Below, in pieces: positions 17,713 to 26,417 of a stretch of 64,000 nucleotides of DNA. The stretch comes from Verrucomicrobiaceae bacterium (GTDB taxonomy: Bacteria; Verrucomicrobiota; Verrucomicrobiia; Verrucomicrobiales; Verrucomicrobiaceae), in NCBI GenBank assembly GCA_015075365.1, contig JABTUN010000002.1, forward strand, positions 496,001 to 560,000, written 5' to 3'. Under the pieces are notes generated by a model. The model saw only the letters and a list, made by a program, of their open reading frames with translations, made no database searches and was not told the DNA's origin. Both the position numbers and the translations under genes were made by a program. Within the stretch, counting starts at the first letter, position 1, and each line of letters begins with the position of its first letter.

Positions 17713-20070
17713 TCACGCCACGTCCTGATACAGGTACTTCTGGAAGCCCGCGAAGGTCTGCCCCACATCCGTGCCCAGGTCGGTCACGGCGTCTTGAATC
17801 GCGCCATATTTGAGGCGGAGCAGCGGCGTCAGTTTCTCCGTGCTCAGCTCCTCGACGCCGACACTCACATAGTGGGATAGCACGAAGTCGAGAAACACCT
17901 GCTGTTTGCTGTTGAAGTGGGTGCTGATCTCCACCTTGGCTTTGGCGGCACGTTGTTCGCGCGTCAGGGGCGGAAGCAGGTAGGCCACATAGGCCAGCAC
18001 ATCGAAAAGATCGCTGTTCGCGGCGTCAATGGCTGTCTGCATTTCGGACAACTGCGCGTGGCCGAAGCCCTTCTCCGCTAGACCATCGAGCAGCTTCTTG
18101 CGGGTGTCCGGCTGGCTCCACAGGGCTCGCAATTCGGCCTCGTCGTGGAAGAACTCGGGCAGCTTGCCATACAGCAGCTCGACGAACTGCTGGGCGCTCA
18201 TCGGCGTGCCGTCGGCATGCCAGAAGGTGGTCATCATCATGTGCTGGATGGTGCGCTCCTTGCCATCGGCCAGCTTGACCTTCGCCTTCTTCTTGCACAC
18301 GCACGGACGTTGTTTGCACTTCGGGCAAGGGCAGACACAAGGCCTCTCACCGCATTCCGGGCAAGGTTCCTGCGGCGGCTTCACGCACACGCAGGGATAT
18401 TGGCCGCACTTCGCGCACTTCTCCGGCTCTGCTGGTGGGCCGTCCCATTCCTCGTCGTGGAAGTGCTCATGGGCCTTCACGAAGTCATAGATCGTGAAGT
18501 AATCCTTGCCGTCGAAGAGGCGTGTGCCGCGGCCGATGATCTGCTTGAACTCGATCATCGAGTTCACGGGGCGCATGAGCACGATGTTGCGGATGTTCCG
18601 CGCATCCACGCCGGTGCTGAGCTTCTGCGAGGTGGTGAGGATGGTGGGGATGCTCTTTTCGTTGTCTTGAAAGTCCCGCAGGTGCTGCTCGCCAAGTTCG
18701 CCGTCGTTGGCGGTCACGCGTTCGCAGTAGTGCGGGTCCTTGCTCGTCTTTGTCTGGTTGATGAGGTCCCGCACCAGCAGCGCGTGCTCCTGGCTGGCGC
18801 AAAAGACCAGCGTCTTCTGCGTCTGGTCGATCTGCGACATGAAGATCTCCACGCGCTTGCGTTCCCGCGCCTGGATTTCGAGCTTCTTGTTGAAGTCGCT
18901 CTCGCCGTAGAGCTTGCCTTCCTCCACCTCGCCCTCCATGACCTTGTCGTCGGGTGTCCAGACGTAGCTGTCCAGCGTCGTGCTGATCTGCTTCACGCGG
19001 AAAGGCGTCAGGAAGCCATCGTTGATGCCGTCCTTGAGCGAATAGACAAACACCGGCTCGCCAAAGTAGGCGTAGGTGTCCACGTTGTCTTTCCGCTTCG
19101 GCGTGGCCGTCAGGCCGAGCTGCACCGCCGGGCTGAAGTAGTTCAAAATGTCCCGCCACGTGCTTTCGTCGTTCGCGCCGCCGCGATGGCACTCGTCGAT
19201 GATGATGAAGTCGAAAAAGTCCGCCGGGTATTCCCCAAAATAGGCGGTCTCCATCGGTCCTGACAAAAAGGTCTGGAAGATCGTGAAGAACACACTGCCG
19301 TTCTTTGGCACCTTGCCTTTCTTGCGGATGTCCTCCGGCTTGATGCGCACCAGCGAGCCCGGATTCGAGTCCTCAAAGGCGGAGAAGGCGTTGTAAGCCT
19401 GGTTCGCGAGGATGTTGCGATCCGCGAGGAAGAGAATGCGCGGCCGGCGGGTCGGTTCGCCGCTGAGGTTCCAGCGGGCGTGGAAGAGCTTCCACGCGAT
19501 CTGGAAGGCGATGAAGGTCTTGCCCGTGCCCGTCGCCAGCGTGAGCAGCAGGCGGTCCTTCCCGTGGCCGATGGCCTCCAGAACGCGTTCGATGGCGGTG
19601 TCCTGGTAGTAGCGACCGGGATGCGAGCCGCCCTTATCCTCGTAGCCGATGGCGGCAAAGCGATCCCGCCACGCGTCCGGCTTGGCAAAGGTGCGGCTCC
19701 AGAGCTCTTCGGGCGAAGGGTAGGCGTCGAGATCACCCTCCTCGCCCGTCTCCATGTCGATGGCGTAGATGCCCTTTCCGTTCGTGGCGTAGGTGAAGCG
19801 GATGTTCAGCTTCCCGGCGTAGTCCTTGGCCTGCCCCACACCTTCGGTGAGGGCTTCGGTGACGGCTTTGGCCTCCACCACCGCCAGCTTCGTGTTGCGG
19901 TATTCGAGGAGGTAATCGGCCTTCAGCACCTTGCCGCGCTTGTTTTTGCCCTCGATGCGGCCGGGGATGATGACGTATTCCCGCCGGATGCGGCTGCCCT
20001 CCACCAAGCCCCAGCCCGCCGCCTTCAGGGCGGGGTCAATCAGCTCGGCGCGGGTTTCGGCTTCGTTCAT
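17713..20070 (-). CDS. hsdR: Type I restriction endonuclease subunit R (EcoEI type)
   Basis: 785-residue motor/nuclease subunit of a type I R-M complex. Near the N-terminus is the PD-(D/E)xK-type nuclease core (KADYLLEY...VVEAKA). The SF2 helicase follows: Walker A ATGTGKT, DECH (IIIDECHRG), GLTATPKR, and motif VI QIIGRGTRL. Between helicase and C-terminal domain (about 548-596) is a Cys-rich block with tandem CxxCG..PCVC modules (CAKCGQYPCVC, CPECGERPCVC, CPKCKQRPCVC) that could bind zinc. The C-terminal part is the helical domain that docks on HsdM/HsdS. It is the last gene of the operon and starts 12 bp after the kinase-like gene. Confidence 0.93.
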   Translation of the reverse strand: MNEAETRAELIDPALKAAGWGLVEGSRIRREYVIIPGRIEGKNKRGKVLKADYLLEYRNTKLAVVEAKAVTEALTEGVGQAKDYAGKLNIRFTYATNGKGIYAIDMETGEEGDLDAYPSPEELWSRTFAKPDAWRDRFAAIGYEDKGGSHPGRYYQDTAIERVLEAIGHGKDRLLLTLATGTGKTFIAFQIAWKLFHARWNLSGEPTRRPRILFLADRNILANQAYNAFSAFEDSNPGSLVRIKPEDIRKKGKVPKNGSVFFTIFQTFLSGPMETAYFGEYPADFFDFIIIDECHRGGANDESTWRDILNYFSPAVQLGLTATPKRKDNVDTYAYFGEPVFVYSLKDGINDGFLTPFRVKQISTTLDSYVWTPDDKVMEGEVEEGKLYGESDFNKKLEIQARERKRVEIFMSQIDQTQKTLVFCASQEHALLVRDLINQTKTSKDPHYCERVTANDGELGEQHLRDFQDNEKSIPTILTTSQKLSTGVDARNIRNIVLMRPVNSMIEFKQIIGRGTRLFDGKDYFTIYDFVKAHEHFHDEEWDGPPAEPEKCAKCGQYPCVCVKPPQEPCPECGERPCVCPCPKCKQRPCVCKKKAKVKLADGKERTIQHMMMTTFWHADGTPMSAQQFVELLYGKLPEFFHDEAELRALWSQPDTRKKLLDGLAEKGFGHAQLSEMQTAIDAANSDLFDVLAYVAYLLPPLTREQRAAKAKVEISTHFNSKQQVFLDFVLSHYVSVGVEELSTEKLTPLLRLKYGAIQDAVTDLGTDVGQTFAGFQKYLYQDVA

Positions 20071-20082
20071 GGGGACAAACCT

Positions 20083-20820
20083 TTATCTGCTCTTGCTTGA
20101 AATGGGAACTCTCCAAATGCGGATATCGATCGGGATGATTCCTCCCGAACCCAGGACAAAGTTATCTGAACGCGCATCTCCAATCCAGACCTCGAAGTTT
20201 GAATCCACGCCGACCATCTTCCATAACCAGCAAGACTGCCTCACAGCGACGGCTCCAGCTTCGGCAAGAAATTGATCCACTTTGTCCTGTGTAGGATCAG
20301 GATCACCGAGAATGAACTTCTGGCGGGAAACAATCTGCCCCAGCTCCGTCATGCCGATGGGAACGGGAGCGGTGGAAAAGAGTTTTTCCCACCAACGCAT
20401 GCGCAACAGGTATTCCTCAGGTGTGCTGTCAAACTGATGGATTCGGCCTTCGATGATCTCGTAGTAGTCACCGAAGGTCCCTGGCAGTGTGATTTTCACG
20501 ACTTCACTCCTCTGTTCGTCAAAGAGCACCCGATGCTCGGAACCTTCGGCCAGCATGGGTAGACGCAATTCCTTCCATTCGGTGTGAGGACAGCTCGTCA
20601 CCCATCCCAAAAGCCGCGCAGCCTGCTCTGTCTTTATTCGCGCGATTTGACCATTACGGTCTTCACCTTCGATTTCTGCATTTGCTCCAAGGCTTGGGAC
20701 AAGGAAACCGAGTGCGGTTGTGCTGCCACGGCAGCTTTCACACGGCCACGCACGCCAGCGAAGGCACGCAGCGTTCGCCGATCCAGAAAGATTTGTTCTT
20801 TGGTTTTCAGCATGACTCAT
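20083..20820 (-). CDS. Putative protein-kinase-fold accessory protein in R-M operon
   Basis: 245 residues, not firmly recognised. The pattern suggests a minimal kinase fold such as those in phage/defence polyvalent proteins: a possible ATP-anchoring Lys in EVVKIT (Lys109), a catalytic-loop-like DARSDNF (Asp215, Asn220) and a metal-binding Asp in IPIDI (Asp232). A glycine-rich loop is not evident. It lies 12 bp upstream of hsdR in the same direction, so expression with the restriction subunit is likely. Role unknown: it could modify or restrain HsdR, or act as a separate toxin-like defence effector. Confidence 0.5.
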   Translation of the reverse strand: MSHAENQRTNLSGSANAACLRWRAWPCESCRGSTTALGFLVPSLGANAEIEGEDRNGQIARIKTEQAARLLGWVTSCPHTEWKELRLPMLAEGSEHRVLFDEQRSEVVKITLPGTFGDYYEIIEGRIHQFDSTPEEYLLRMRWWEKLFSTAPVPIGMTELGQIVSRQKFILGDPDPTQDKVDQFLAEAGAVAVRQSCWLWKMVGVDSNFEVWIGDARSDNFVLGSGGIIPIDIRIWRVPISSKSR

Positions 20821-20935
20821 GAGTAATTCGCCGGGGGATCAGGGTCAAGCATTCATCCTGTCAGGCAGGGCGGCGTGACTTGTTCCTCTCTACGGCAAGT
20901 GGCTGCATCCGTAAAGAGCGTAGGCCTCCAGTGCT

Positions 20936-21388
20936 CTACCTCCCCTCATACACCACCACCTCCACGTCCTCCAGATCACCCAGGATCGTGTCGATGAGCG
21001 GACGGACCTTGTTCCAATCCAGGCCGCCGAGGCCGCAGCCGAGTTTGGGGAGGGCCACGGAGCGGATGCCCTCGGCCAGCAGCACGCGCCGGAGGTCGTG
21101 GAGGCCGCTTTCCACCCATTCCAGCCGGGAGGGATGCCTCCAGTCCTGCTTCGTGGGGAAGTTGATGATCCAGCGCGGTCCCTCAGGCGTTTCGCGGCGG
21201 GTCACAAACATCCGTCCCACCTTCACCTCGCCCGTTTGGCAGGCCGCCGCGTAAGCGCGGAAGTTATCCGGGAAGCGCTGCTTGAGCTGAAGCGCCAGCC
21301 CCTTCCCCATCACGCCCACCGTGTTCACAGCGTTCGTGATCGCGTGCTCAGGAGCGTGAAGGAGGTCACCTTGGGTGGAGCGGATCAT
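20936..21388 (-). CDS. Macro-domain protein (DarG-like)
   Basis: 150 residues, almost entirely one macro domain: TQGDLLHAPEHAITNAVNTVGVMGKGLALQ (given in two pieces here: first TQGDLL, then NAVNTVGVMGKGLALQ, residues 19-34) and LPKLGCGLGGLDW. The NAVNxxGxMGKGLALQ form is typical of DarG, which removes ADP-ribose from thymidine in DNA and neutralises DarT. No DarT gene is adjacent; the upstream neighbour is an HNH protein (6 bp away). It may protect against ADP-ribosylating toxins or hydrolyse ADP-ribosyl marks linked to this defence operon. Confidence 0.82.
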   Translation of the reverse strand: MIRSTQGDLLHAPEHAITNAVNTVGVMGKGLALQLKQRFPDNFRAYAAACQTGEVKVGRMFVTRRETPEGPRWIINFPTKQDWRHPSRLEWVESGLHDLRRVLLAEGIRSVALPKLGCGLGGLDWNKVRPLIDTILGDLEDVEVVVYEGR

Positions 21389-21393
21389 GGTGT

Positions 21394-22275
21394 TCAGTGC
21401 TTCTGGCGGTTCTTCCTTACCAAGGCCTTCAGCTTGCCGATGTCACCCGGCTTGCCGTCCATCCGGTGCAGCATGCGGTGGCAGTTGGCGCAGACGGTGA
21501 TCAGGTCTTCGAGCCGAGTCTTCACCTGGCCGCCCAGGTGGCTCAGCGGGCGCTTGTGGTGGGCCTCGGCAAAGTCTTTGCCCAGTTGCTGGCCGTACAC
21601 TCGGGCAAAGCTCATCCCGCACACCTGGCATTCATACCCGTCCCGCTCCTTGCATTGCGCCGCCAGAAAGCGGCTGCGCTCCCGGATCAGATGGGACCGC
21701 ACCAGTCTCCGGTTCTCGATCTGCGGGAAGACCTCCGCCTGCTCGTCGTCCTCCGTGCTCCCGGGCAGTTGCCGGATGACGTCCATGAAAAAGTCCACGG
21801 CCTGGCGGGTGAAACGCGCTTCGATCTGCGCCGGCGTTCCCTTCATGCGTTCATAAAACCCGAAGTAGTGGTGGCTCTCTTCGTCTTCGTAATGCTCCGC
21901 CACCGGCGCATTGAGCTTCCCTGCGGGCAGCGGGCGCTTCAGGTGCGCGTAGCGCCGCTCTTCCACGTCAGCACTCCCGAGAGTCAGCACCGCCGGCCAC
22001 TTCCGGCGCGATGCCTGCACCAGCCGCTTGATCACCGCGGCCTCGTCACTGTAAAAGCCCGCGTAGAAGAGCCGCCGGTCAGGACAGGCGTAGCGGTCCA
22101 GCCACAGGTCCAGCCAGACATCGCCCAGGCGGCCCACGCTCACCATCCAGCCCCCTGTGTCCGATTCCGTCACCTGACGCACGGGCAGCACACGCAGTGC
22201 CGTGCCGGTTTTCCGCATCCGCAAGGCCTGGTGGACAACCAGAGCCACTCGTTTCAGCCAAAAATCGTCTCTCAT
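21394..22275 (-). CDS. HNH endonuclease within type I R-M operon
   Basis: 293 residues. The C-terminal third is an HNH/McrA-type nuclease: zinc-binding CQVCGMSF, catalytic AHHKRPLS, and TVCANCHRMLH (about residues 226-281). The N-terminal 200 residues have no recognised motif and may read DNA or modification state. It starts 12 bp after hsdS and ends 5 bp before the macro-domain gene, so it is a bona fide operon member, not a stray nuclease. It could be a modification-dependent second restriction activity. Confidence 0.82.
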   Translation of the reverse strand: MRDDFWLKRVALVVHQALRMRKTGTALRVLPVRQVTESDTGGWMVSVGRLGDVWLDLWLDRYACPDRRLFYAGFYSDEAAVIKRLVQASRRKWPAVLTLGSADVEERRYAHLKRPLPAGKLNAPVAEHYEDEESHHYFGFYERMKGTPAQIEARFTRQAVDFFMDVIRQLPGSTEDDEQAEVFPQIENRRLVRSHLIRERSRFLAAQCKERDGYECQVCGMSFARVYGQQLGKDFAEAHHKRPLSHLGGQVKTRLEDLITVCANCHRMLHRMDGKPGDIGKLKALVRKNRQKH

Positions 22276-22287
22276 GCAAATGGTTGG

Positions 22288-23406
22288 TTAAAGCTCCCCG
22301 GCAAAGGCCTGGTGCAGCAGCGACTTCTTCAACGCCTCCAGCGCCGCCCGCTTCCGCTCGTAGAGGCCCGCCAGGCGTTGCGTTTCGGCGGACAGGGCGT
22401 CGAGTTGGGTGACGATTGCGGCCTGCGCGTTGCTTTCGGGGAAGCCAATTCGAAGCTCTTTGAGCAGCCGGTAGTGCCGCGCGTAGCCCAGCGACTTCAG
22501 CGGCATACTGCGTAAAGCGTAGAAGAAGAACTTCGGGTTCAAAAATGGCTTGGGCGGGAGAATCTTCACACCATCTGCTCCGAGCACGAAATCGAAGTCG
22601 ATGAATTTGAGAACCTGCGTGTGGTCGCCAAAAATCACGACTGGTCGAGTCACTTTGAAAACGTCAGCGGGATTGTTCCAGTAACCATTGGTGAATTCTG
22701 CCTCCTGCGAAACTATCGGGAACATACCATCTTCGAGAAACTCCTTCCTCTGCACCTTCTTCGTATATGTCACGTCCTCGATGCAGTCCTCGAAAGGCTT
22801 CTCCACCCAACCCGGGCCACGCTGGGTGAAGACGGCTTGGAGGTGGCTTTCGAAGAGGGCGCGGGCGTTTTGGAGGTTCTGGGCGGCGTGGGCTTCGGCG
22901 GTGGCCAGCCCGGCAAAAGCTTCGTCCAGCACCCCCACGATCCGCTGCTGCTCCGAAAGCGGGGGGAGCGGAATCTCGAACTGCGCGAGAGCTTCTCCAG
23001 TGAAGTGCTGAATTCCTGCGCCGTTGAAGTGTTTCCGCAGCGTGCCTTCGAGATCACGGAACTGGAGGTAGTGAACGAACCACTTGTTCCGCTCCGGCTC
23101 ATGAAAACGCACGCGATGAAGGGCCTTCTGGAAATGAATGGGCTCATCTCGATCCCAAATCGCGGCACGACCGGGATAGCCTCCTTCGCACACGAGCACG
23201 TCACCTTTCACAGCTGTATATTTCTCAGCTTCTTCTGGCGTGAAACGCATCTCAAGAAGGTCGGAAAGATCGAACTCGCCCCAGCGCACATTCAAGTTTC
23301 GCAGGTATGGCTTTGGCTCGCCCCGGTTCTTTGCTTTGTCGAGCATCTTACCAAGCGAGTGCTGCGCGATCTCGCAGATGCGCTTTGTCTGCCACCCCTT
23401 CTTCAT
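22288..23406 (-). CDS. hsdS: Type I R-M specificity subunit S
   Basis: 372 residues with the usual two target-recognition domains separated and followed by conserved helices. TRD1 spans about 1-160, ending in the central conserved region FEIPLPPLSEQQRIVGVLD; TRD2 about 200-330, ending in IGFPESNAQAAIVTQLDAL and a coiled-coil tail (LYERKRAALEALKKSLLHQAF). The ATG overlaps the hsdM stop by 4 bases, implying coupled translation. The recognition sequence cannot be predicted from the TRDs by eye. Confidence 0.92.
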   Translation of the reverse strand: MKKGWQTKRICEIAQHSLGKMLDKAKNRGEPKPYLRNLNVRWGEFDLSDLLEMRFTPEEAEKYTAVKGDVLVCEGGYPGRAAIWDRDEPIHFQKALHRVRFHEPERNKWFVHYLQFRDLEGTLRKHFNGAGIQHFTGEALAQFEIPLPPLSEQQRIVGVLDEAFAGLATAEAHAAQNLQNARALFESHLQAVFTQRGPGWVEKPFEDCIEDVTYTKKVQRKEFLEDGMFPIVSQEAEFTNGYWNNPADVFKVTRPVVIFGDHTQVLKFIDFDFVLGADGVKILPPKPFLNPKFFFYALRSMPLKSLGYARHYRLLKELRIGFPESNAQAAIVTQLDALSAETQRLAGLYERKRAALEALKKSLLHQAFAGEL

Positions 23407-24863
23407 TTCAGCAGCCCCCGGATGTTCATCAGCACTTTTGCACTCAGGCCATCAAGACGTTCGATCTCCTCCATGATCTCCTGCGGGCTGCGGTGAGTCA
23501 CGGTTTCACCGCCGTTGGGGTTTTTCACGGAGAGGTCGTAGGTGGCGGTGTCGATGGCTGACGCGTCCACGCTCCAGCTCTTCGCCGTCGCCTCGAAGGT
23601 CCGCTGCCGGTCGATGAAGTCACTGAGGTCCGCATCGTTGAGCGGGTTCGTCTTCCCGAGGTTCCGTCCGGGGTCGAGCTGGTAATACCACACCTTCCGC
23701 GTGGGGCGGCCTTTCTCAAAGAAGAGCACCACGGTCTTCACACCCGCGCCCTGGAAGGTGCCGCCGGGGCAGTCGAGCACGGTGTGCAGGTCACAGCTCT
23801 CCAGCAGATGCTTCCGCAGGCTGACGGAGGCGTTGTCGGTATTCGAGAGGAAGGTGTTCTTGATGACGATGGCCCCGCGACCGCCGGCACGGAGGATTTT
23901 GATGAAGTGCTGGAGAAACAGAAACGCCGTCTCGCCGGTGCGGATGGGGAAATTCTGCTGCACCTCCGGCCGCTCCTTGCCGCCGAAGGGCGGATTCGCC
24001 AGCACGATGTCGTAGCGGTCCTTTTCCTGGATGTCGGCGAGGTTTTCGGTGAGCGTGTTCGTGTGGATGAGGTTCGGCGCCTCGATCCCATGCAGGATGA
24101 GGTTCATGATGCCGATGACGTAGGCGAGGGACTTCTTTTCCTTGCCGTAGAAGGTGCGCTCCTGCAGCGCCTTGTCCTGCGCGGTGCTGCGCTTCGGAAA
24201 GGTCTCGCGCAGGTAATCGAGCGCCTCGCAGAGGAACCCGGCGCTGCCGCAGGCCCCGTCGTAGATGGTCTGGCCGAGCTGCGGGGCCACCACGCGGATC
24301 ATGGCGCGGATGAGCGGGCGCGGGGTGTAGTATTCGCCGCCGTTGCGCCCGGCATTGCCCATGCGCTTGATCTTTTCCTCGTAGAGCATGCTCAGCTCGT
24401 GCTTCTCCGTCTGGGAGCGGAAGCGCAGCTCGTCCACGTGGTCGATGATCTCGCGGAGGTTGTAGCCGCTGGTGATCTTGTTTTTCAGCTCGCCGAAGAT
24501 CTCGCCGATCTTGTATTCGAGGGTGTTCGGGCCGGCGGCCTTCTGCTTGAAGCCGTGCAGGTAGGGGAAGAGCTTTCGGTCCACGAACTCGCGCAGGTCA
24601 TCGCCGGTGAGCGCGGCATCGTGGTCGAGGCTGCCGTCCTTTTTCTTCGGCGCGGCCCACACTTCCCAGCGGTAGGGCTTGTCGAGCAGGTGGGTGTATT
24701 TCTTCCCCTCCAGCGCGGCCTCGGTGGCCTTGTCCTGCTCCAGGCCGTCGAGGTATTTCAGGAAGAGCAGCCAGGAGGTCTGCTCGGTGTAGTCCAGCTC
24801 GGTGGTGCAACCGGCTTCTTTCCAGAGGATGTCGTCGATGTTGCGGAAGGCTTGGTCAAACAT
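23403..24863 (-). CDS. hsdM: Type I R-M DNA methyltransferase subunit M
   Basis: 486-residue N6-adenine methyltransferase of the type I complex. It has the N-terminal HsdM helical domain (FRNIDDILWKEAGC), SAM-binding YDGACGSAGFLCEA (motif I) and the catalytic NPPF (DIVLANPPFGGKERPEV). It is first in the operon hsdM-hsdS-HNH-macro-kinase-like-hsdR, all minus strand with overlaps or short gaps. Its promoter must lie in 24864-25138, next to the 21-bp repeat array. Confidence 0.95.
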   Translation of the reverse strand: MFDQAFRNIDDILWKEAGCTTELDYTEQTSWLLFLKYLDGLEQDKATEAALEGKKYTHLLDKPYRWEVWAAPKKKDGSLDHDAALTGDDLREFVDRKLFPYLHGFKQKAAGPNTLEYKIGEIFGELKNKITSGYNLREIIDHVDELRFRSQTEKHELSMLYEEKIKRMGNAGRNGGEYYTPRPLIRAMIRVVAPQLGQTIYDGACGSAGFLCEALDYLRETFPKRSTAQDKALQERTFYGKEKKSLAYVIGIMNLILHGIEAPNLIHTNTLTENLADIQEKDRYDIVLANPPFGGKERPEVQQNFPIRTGETAFLFLQHFIKILRAGGRGAIVIKNTFLSNTDNASVSLRKHLLESCDLHTVLDCPGGTFQGAGVKTVVLFFEKGRPTRKVWYYQLDPGRNLGKTNPLNDADLSDFIDRQRTFEATAKSWSVDASAIDTATYDLSVKNPNGGETVTHRSPQEIMEEIERLDGLSAKVLMNIRGLLK

Positions 24864-25138
24864 GGGGGATTCGCCTTATCCAAGCGGTGTTCGGAGGGGC
24901 TGGCAAGGGGTTGTCCTTGATCGTCCCTCCCCCTTTTTCATTTTTCTCTCCTTCGGCTGGACGGAATCCGTCGTGCAGGACGCGGCGCGGCGCATCCCTA
25001 TCCACGCCCCCTCCAGTCCCACGGCGGATGAGCTGGTGGCAGCCCTGCGCTGGGTGCTGGTGCGGGAGTGCTGGCGGCACACCCCGGACATCGCCACGCT
25101 GTCCCGCAGGGCCGGCATCCCCTACGAGGCGCCGCGCC
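24864..25138. other. hsdM upstream region with possible gene remnant
   Basis: 275 bp between hsdM and the 21-bp array. The plus-strand frame at about 25029-25138 reads DELVAALRWVLVREC then HTPDIATLSRRAGIP, which looks like a degraded helix-turn-helix protein end running into the array; nothing complete is present. The hsdM promoter should be here but no clear boxes are visible. Confidence 0.3.
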
Positions 25139-25723
25139 GCATCACGGCAGCCTCGCGCTGCATGAAAACATTTCCGCGCCGCATCACCTCAAGCTGACGC
25201 CGCATCATCTCAAGCCAACGGCGCATCACCTCAAGCTGACGCCGCATCACCTCAAGCCGACGCCGCATCACCCAAGCCGACGCCGCATCAACTCAAGCCG
25301 ACGGCGTATCATCTCAAGCCAACGGCGCATCATCTCAAGCCAACGGCGCGTCATCTCAAGCTGACGGCGCATCATCTCAAGCTGACGGCGCATCATCTCG
25401 AAAACGGCGCATCATCTCAAGCCAACGGCGCATCATCTCAAGCCAACGGCGCATCATCTCAAGCCAACGGCGCGTCATCTCAAGCTGACGGCGCATCATC
25501 TCAAGCCAACGGCGCGTCATCTCAAGCTGACGGCGCATCATCTCAAGCTGACGGCGCATCATCTCAAGCCAACGCCGCATCATCTCAAGCCAACGGCGCA
25601 TCACCTCACGCCAACGCCGCATCATCTCAAGCCGACGGCGCATCATCTCAAGCCGACGGCGCATCATCTCAAGCCGACGGCGCATCACCTCAAGCTGACG
25701 CCGCATCATCTCAAGCCAACGCC
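25139..25723. repeat. Array 1 of 21-bp tandem units beginning GCAT
   Basis: About 28 head-to-tail units, nearly all 21 bp, a few 19-20 bp. The first two units resemble array 2 at 44.8 kb (a CACGGCAGCCTCG type and a GAAAACATTTCCG type); the rest have the core CATCTCAAGCCAACGG or the variant CAAGCTGACG. Units start GCAT (occasionally GCGT or GTAT) and end CGCC/CGGC. 21 bp is both two DNA helical turns and seven codons. The minus frame would read heptads such as MMRRWLE. There is no spacer/repeat alternation, so it is not CRISPR. Confidence 0.85.
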
Positions 25724-25922
25724 GCATCACGGGCATCCCCCACGGGAGACGTATGCCGGGCCATGGCGGCCGCGCGGCGCGGCACAGGCTCCACGCCGCG
25801 CGCGGAGGGCGCCGCTGATGGCGCTGTGGAGCAGCGGGGCGACGTGGTCGTCCGGACAACTTTGGGGGCCGTCCGCAGCGGCCGGCCCCGCGTTTGAGAA
25901 CACGAAGAAACACCAACCCAAC
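25724..25922 (+). promoter_or_regulatory. Conserved leader 1 between array and DQPEWH gene
   Basis: About 190 bp nearly identical to 45229-45432 although the flanking arrays and genes differ more. It contains inverted repeats: GCGCCG-CTGA-TGGCGC (25809-25824, with one G-T pair), CGAC-GTG-GTCG, and GGCCG-TCCGCAG-CGGCC (25867-25883). The conservation and hairpins suggest a structured 5' UTR or a DNA element; no start codon with a Shine-Dalgarno is visible before the ATG at 25923. Confidence 0.55.
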
Positions 25923-26093
25923 ATGAAACGACAACCCTTACTACCCCAAGAACCTGGGGACCAACCGGAGTGGCACACCCACTTTGCCACCAAACTGCCC
26001 GGCTACGCCGCCGCCCTGACGCTCAGCCAGGCGGAGGAGGACAACGGCGTGGCGGACAACCTCATCGACACGCACTTGGAACCTGAAACCTGA
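25923..26093 (+). pseudogene. Truncated DQPEWH-family protein
   Basis: A 56-codon frame that matches the N-terminus of the 241-residue protein at 45433: GDQPEWHTHFATKLPGYAAA, LSQAEEDNGVADNLI. It then stops after a short tail made of the intergenic AACCTGAAACCTGAAA repeat. The rest of the gene is absent, so this is a decayed copy of the module seen intact in cassette 2. Confidence 0.75.
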
Positions 26094-26417
26094 AATGGCC
26101 TGCTGCCAAGTCTCGTCGGACGCGGCGCAGCGCGTCCCTACCCACATGTCACGTCTCACCTCTGACTTCTGACCTTTTTGTTCTCTTTCCTCTCTTTCGG
26201 CCAACCGATCAGAGCCGCCTCAAGGCGGGACTACCAACGCGCTGCGCGCACCTCTGACCTCTCACGTCTCACGTCTCACGTCTGACCTCTCACCGTCCCC
26301 TGTCTCGTCGGACGCGGCGCGGCGCGTCCCTGCCCACGTGTCACGTCTTAGACCGGTCCGCCGCCATCCTCTCTCTTCTCTCCTCTTTCCACTCTCTTCT
26401 CTGTCTCCGCGTTTCCG
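26094..26417. repeat. Simple-sequence region with inverted palindromic repeat copy
   Basis: 324 bp without a gene. Degenerate runs of TCTCACG/TCTGACC steps, GTCGGACGCGGCGC blocks (twice), and at about 26173-26260 an inverted copy of the dispersed repeat: CTCTTTCGGCCAACCG, then the hairpin CCGCC-TCAA-GGCGG, then CCAACGCGCTGCGCGCAC. Similar sequence occurs at 47.26-47.84 kb. Confidence 0.6.

Noticed and set aside
20936..22275. DarT-DarG toxin-antitoxin pair
   Set aside because: The macro-domain protein resembles DarG, but its upstream neighbour has HNH motifs and no DarT-type ADP-ribosyltransferase pattern.
25139..25723. CRISPR array
   Set aside because: Units are contiguous 21-mers with no unique spacers, and no cas genes are near; the same holds for 44832-45228.
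25377..25934. 185-codon minus-strand ORF with MMRRWLE heptads as a coiled-coil gene
   Set aside because: It starts inside the DQPEWH coding region in antisense and is open mainly because 21-bp repeats lack stops in several frames; units of 19-20 bp break the frame. Kept only as a hypothesis in the findings.
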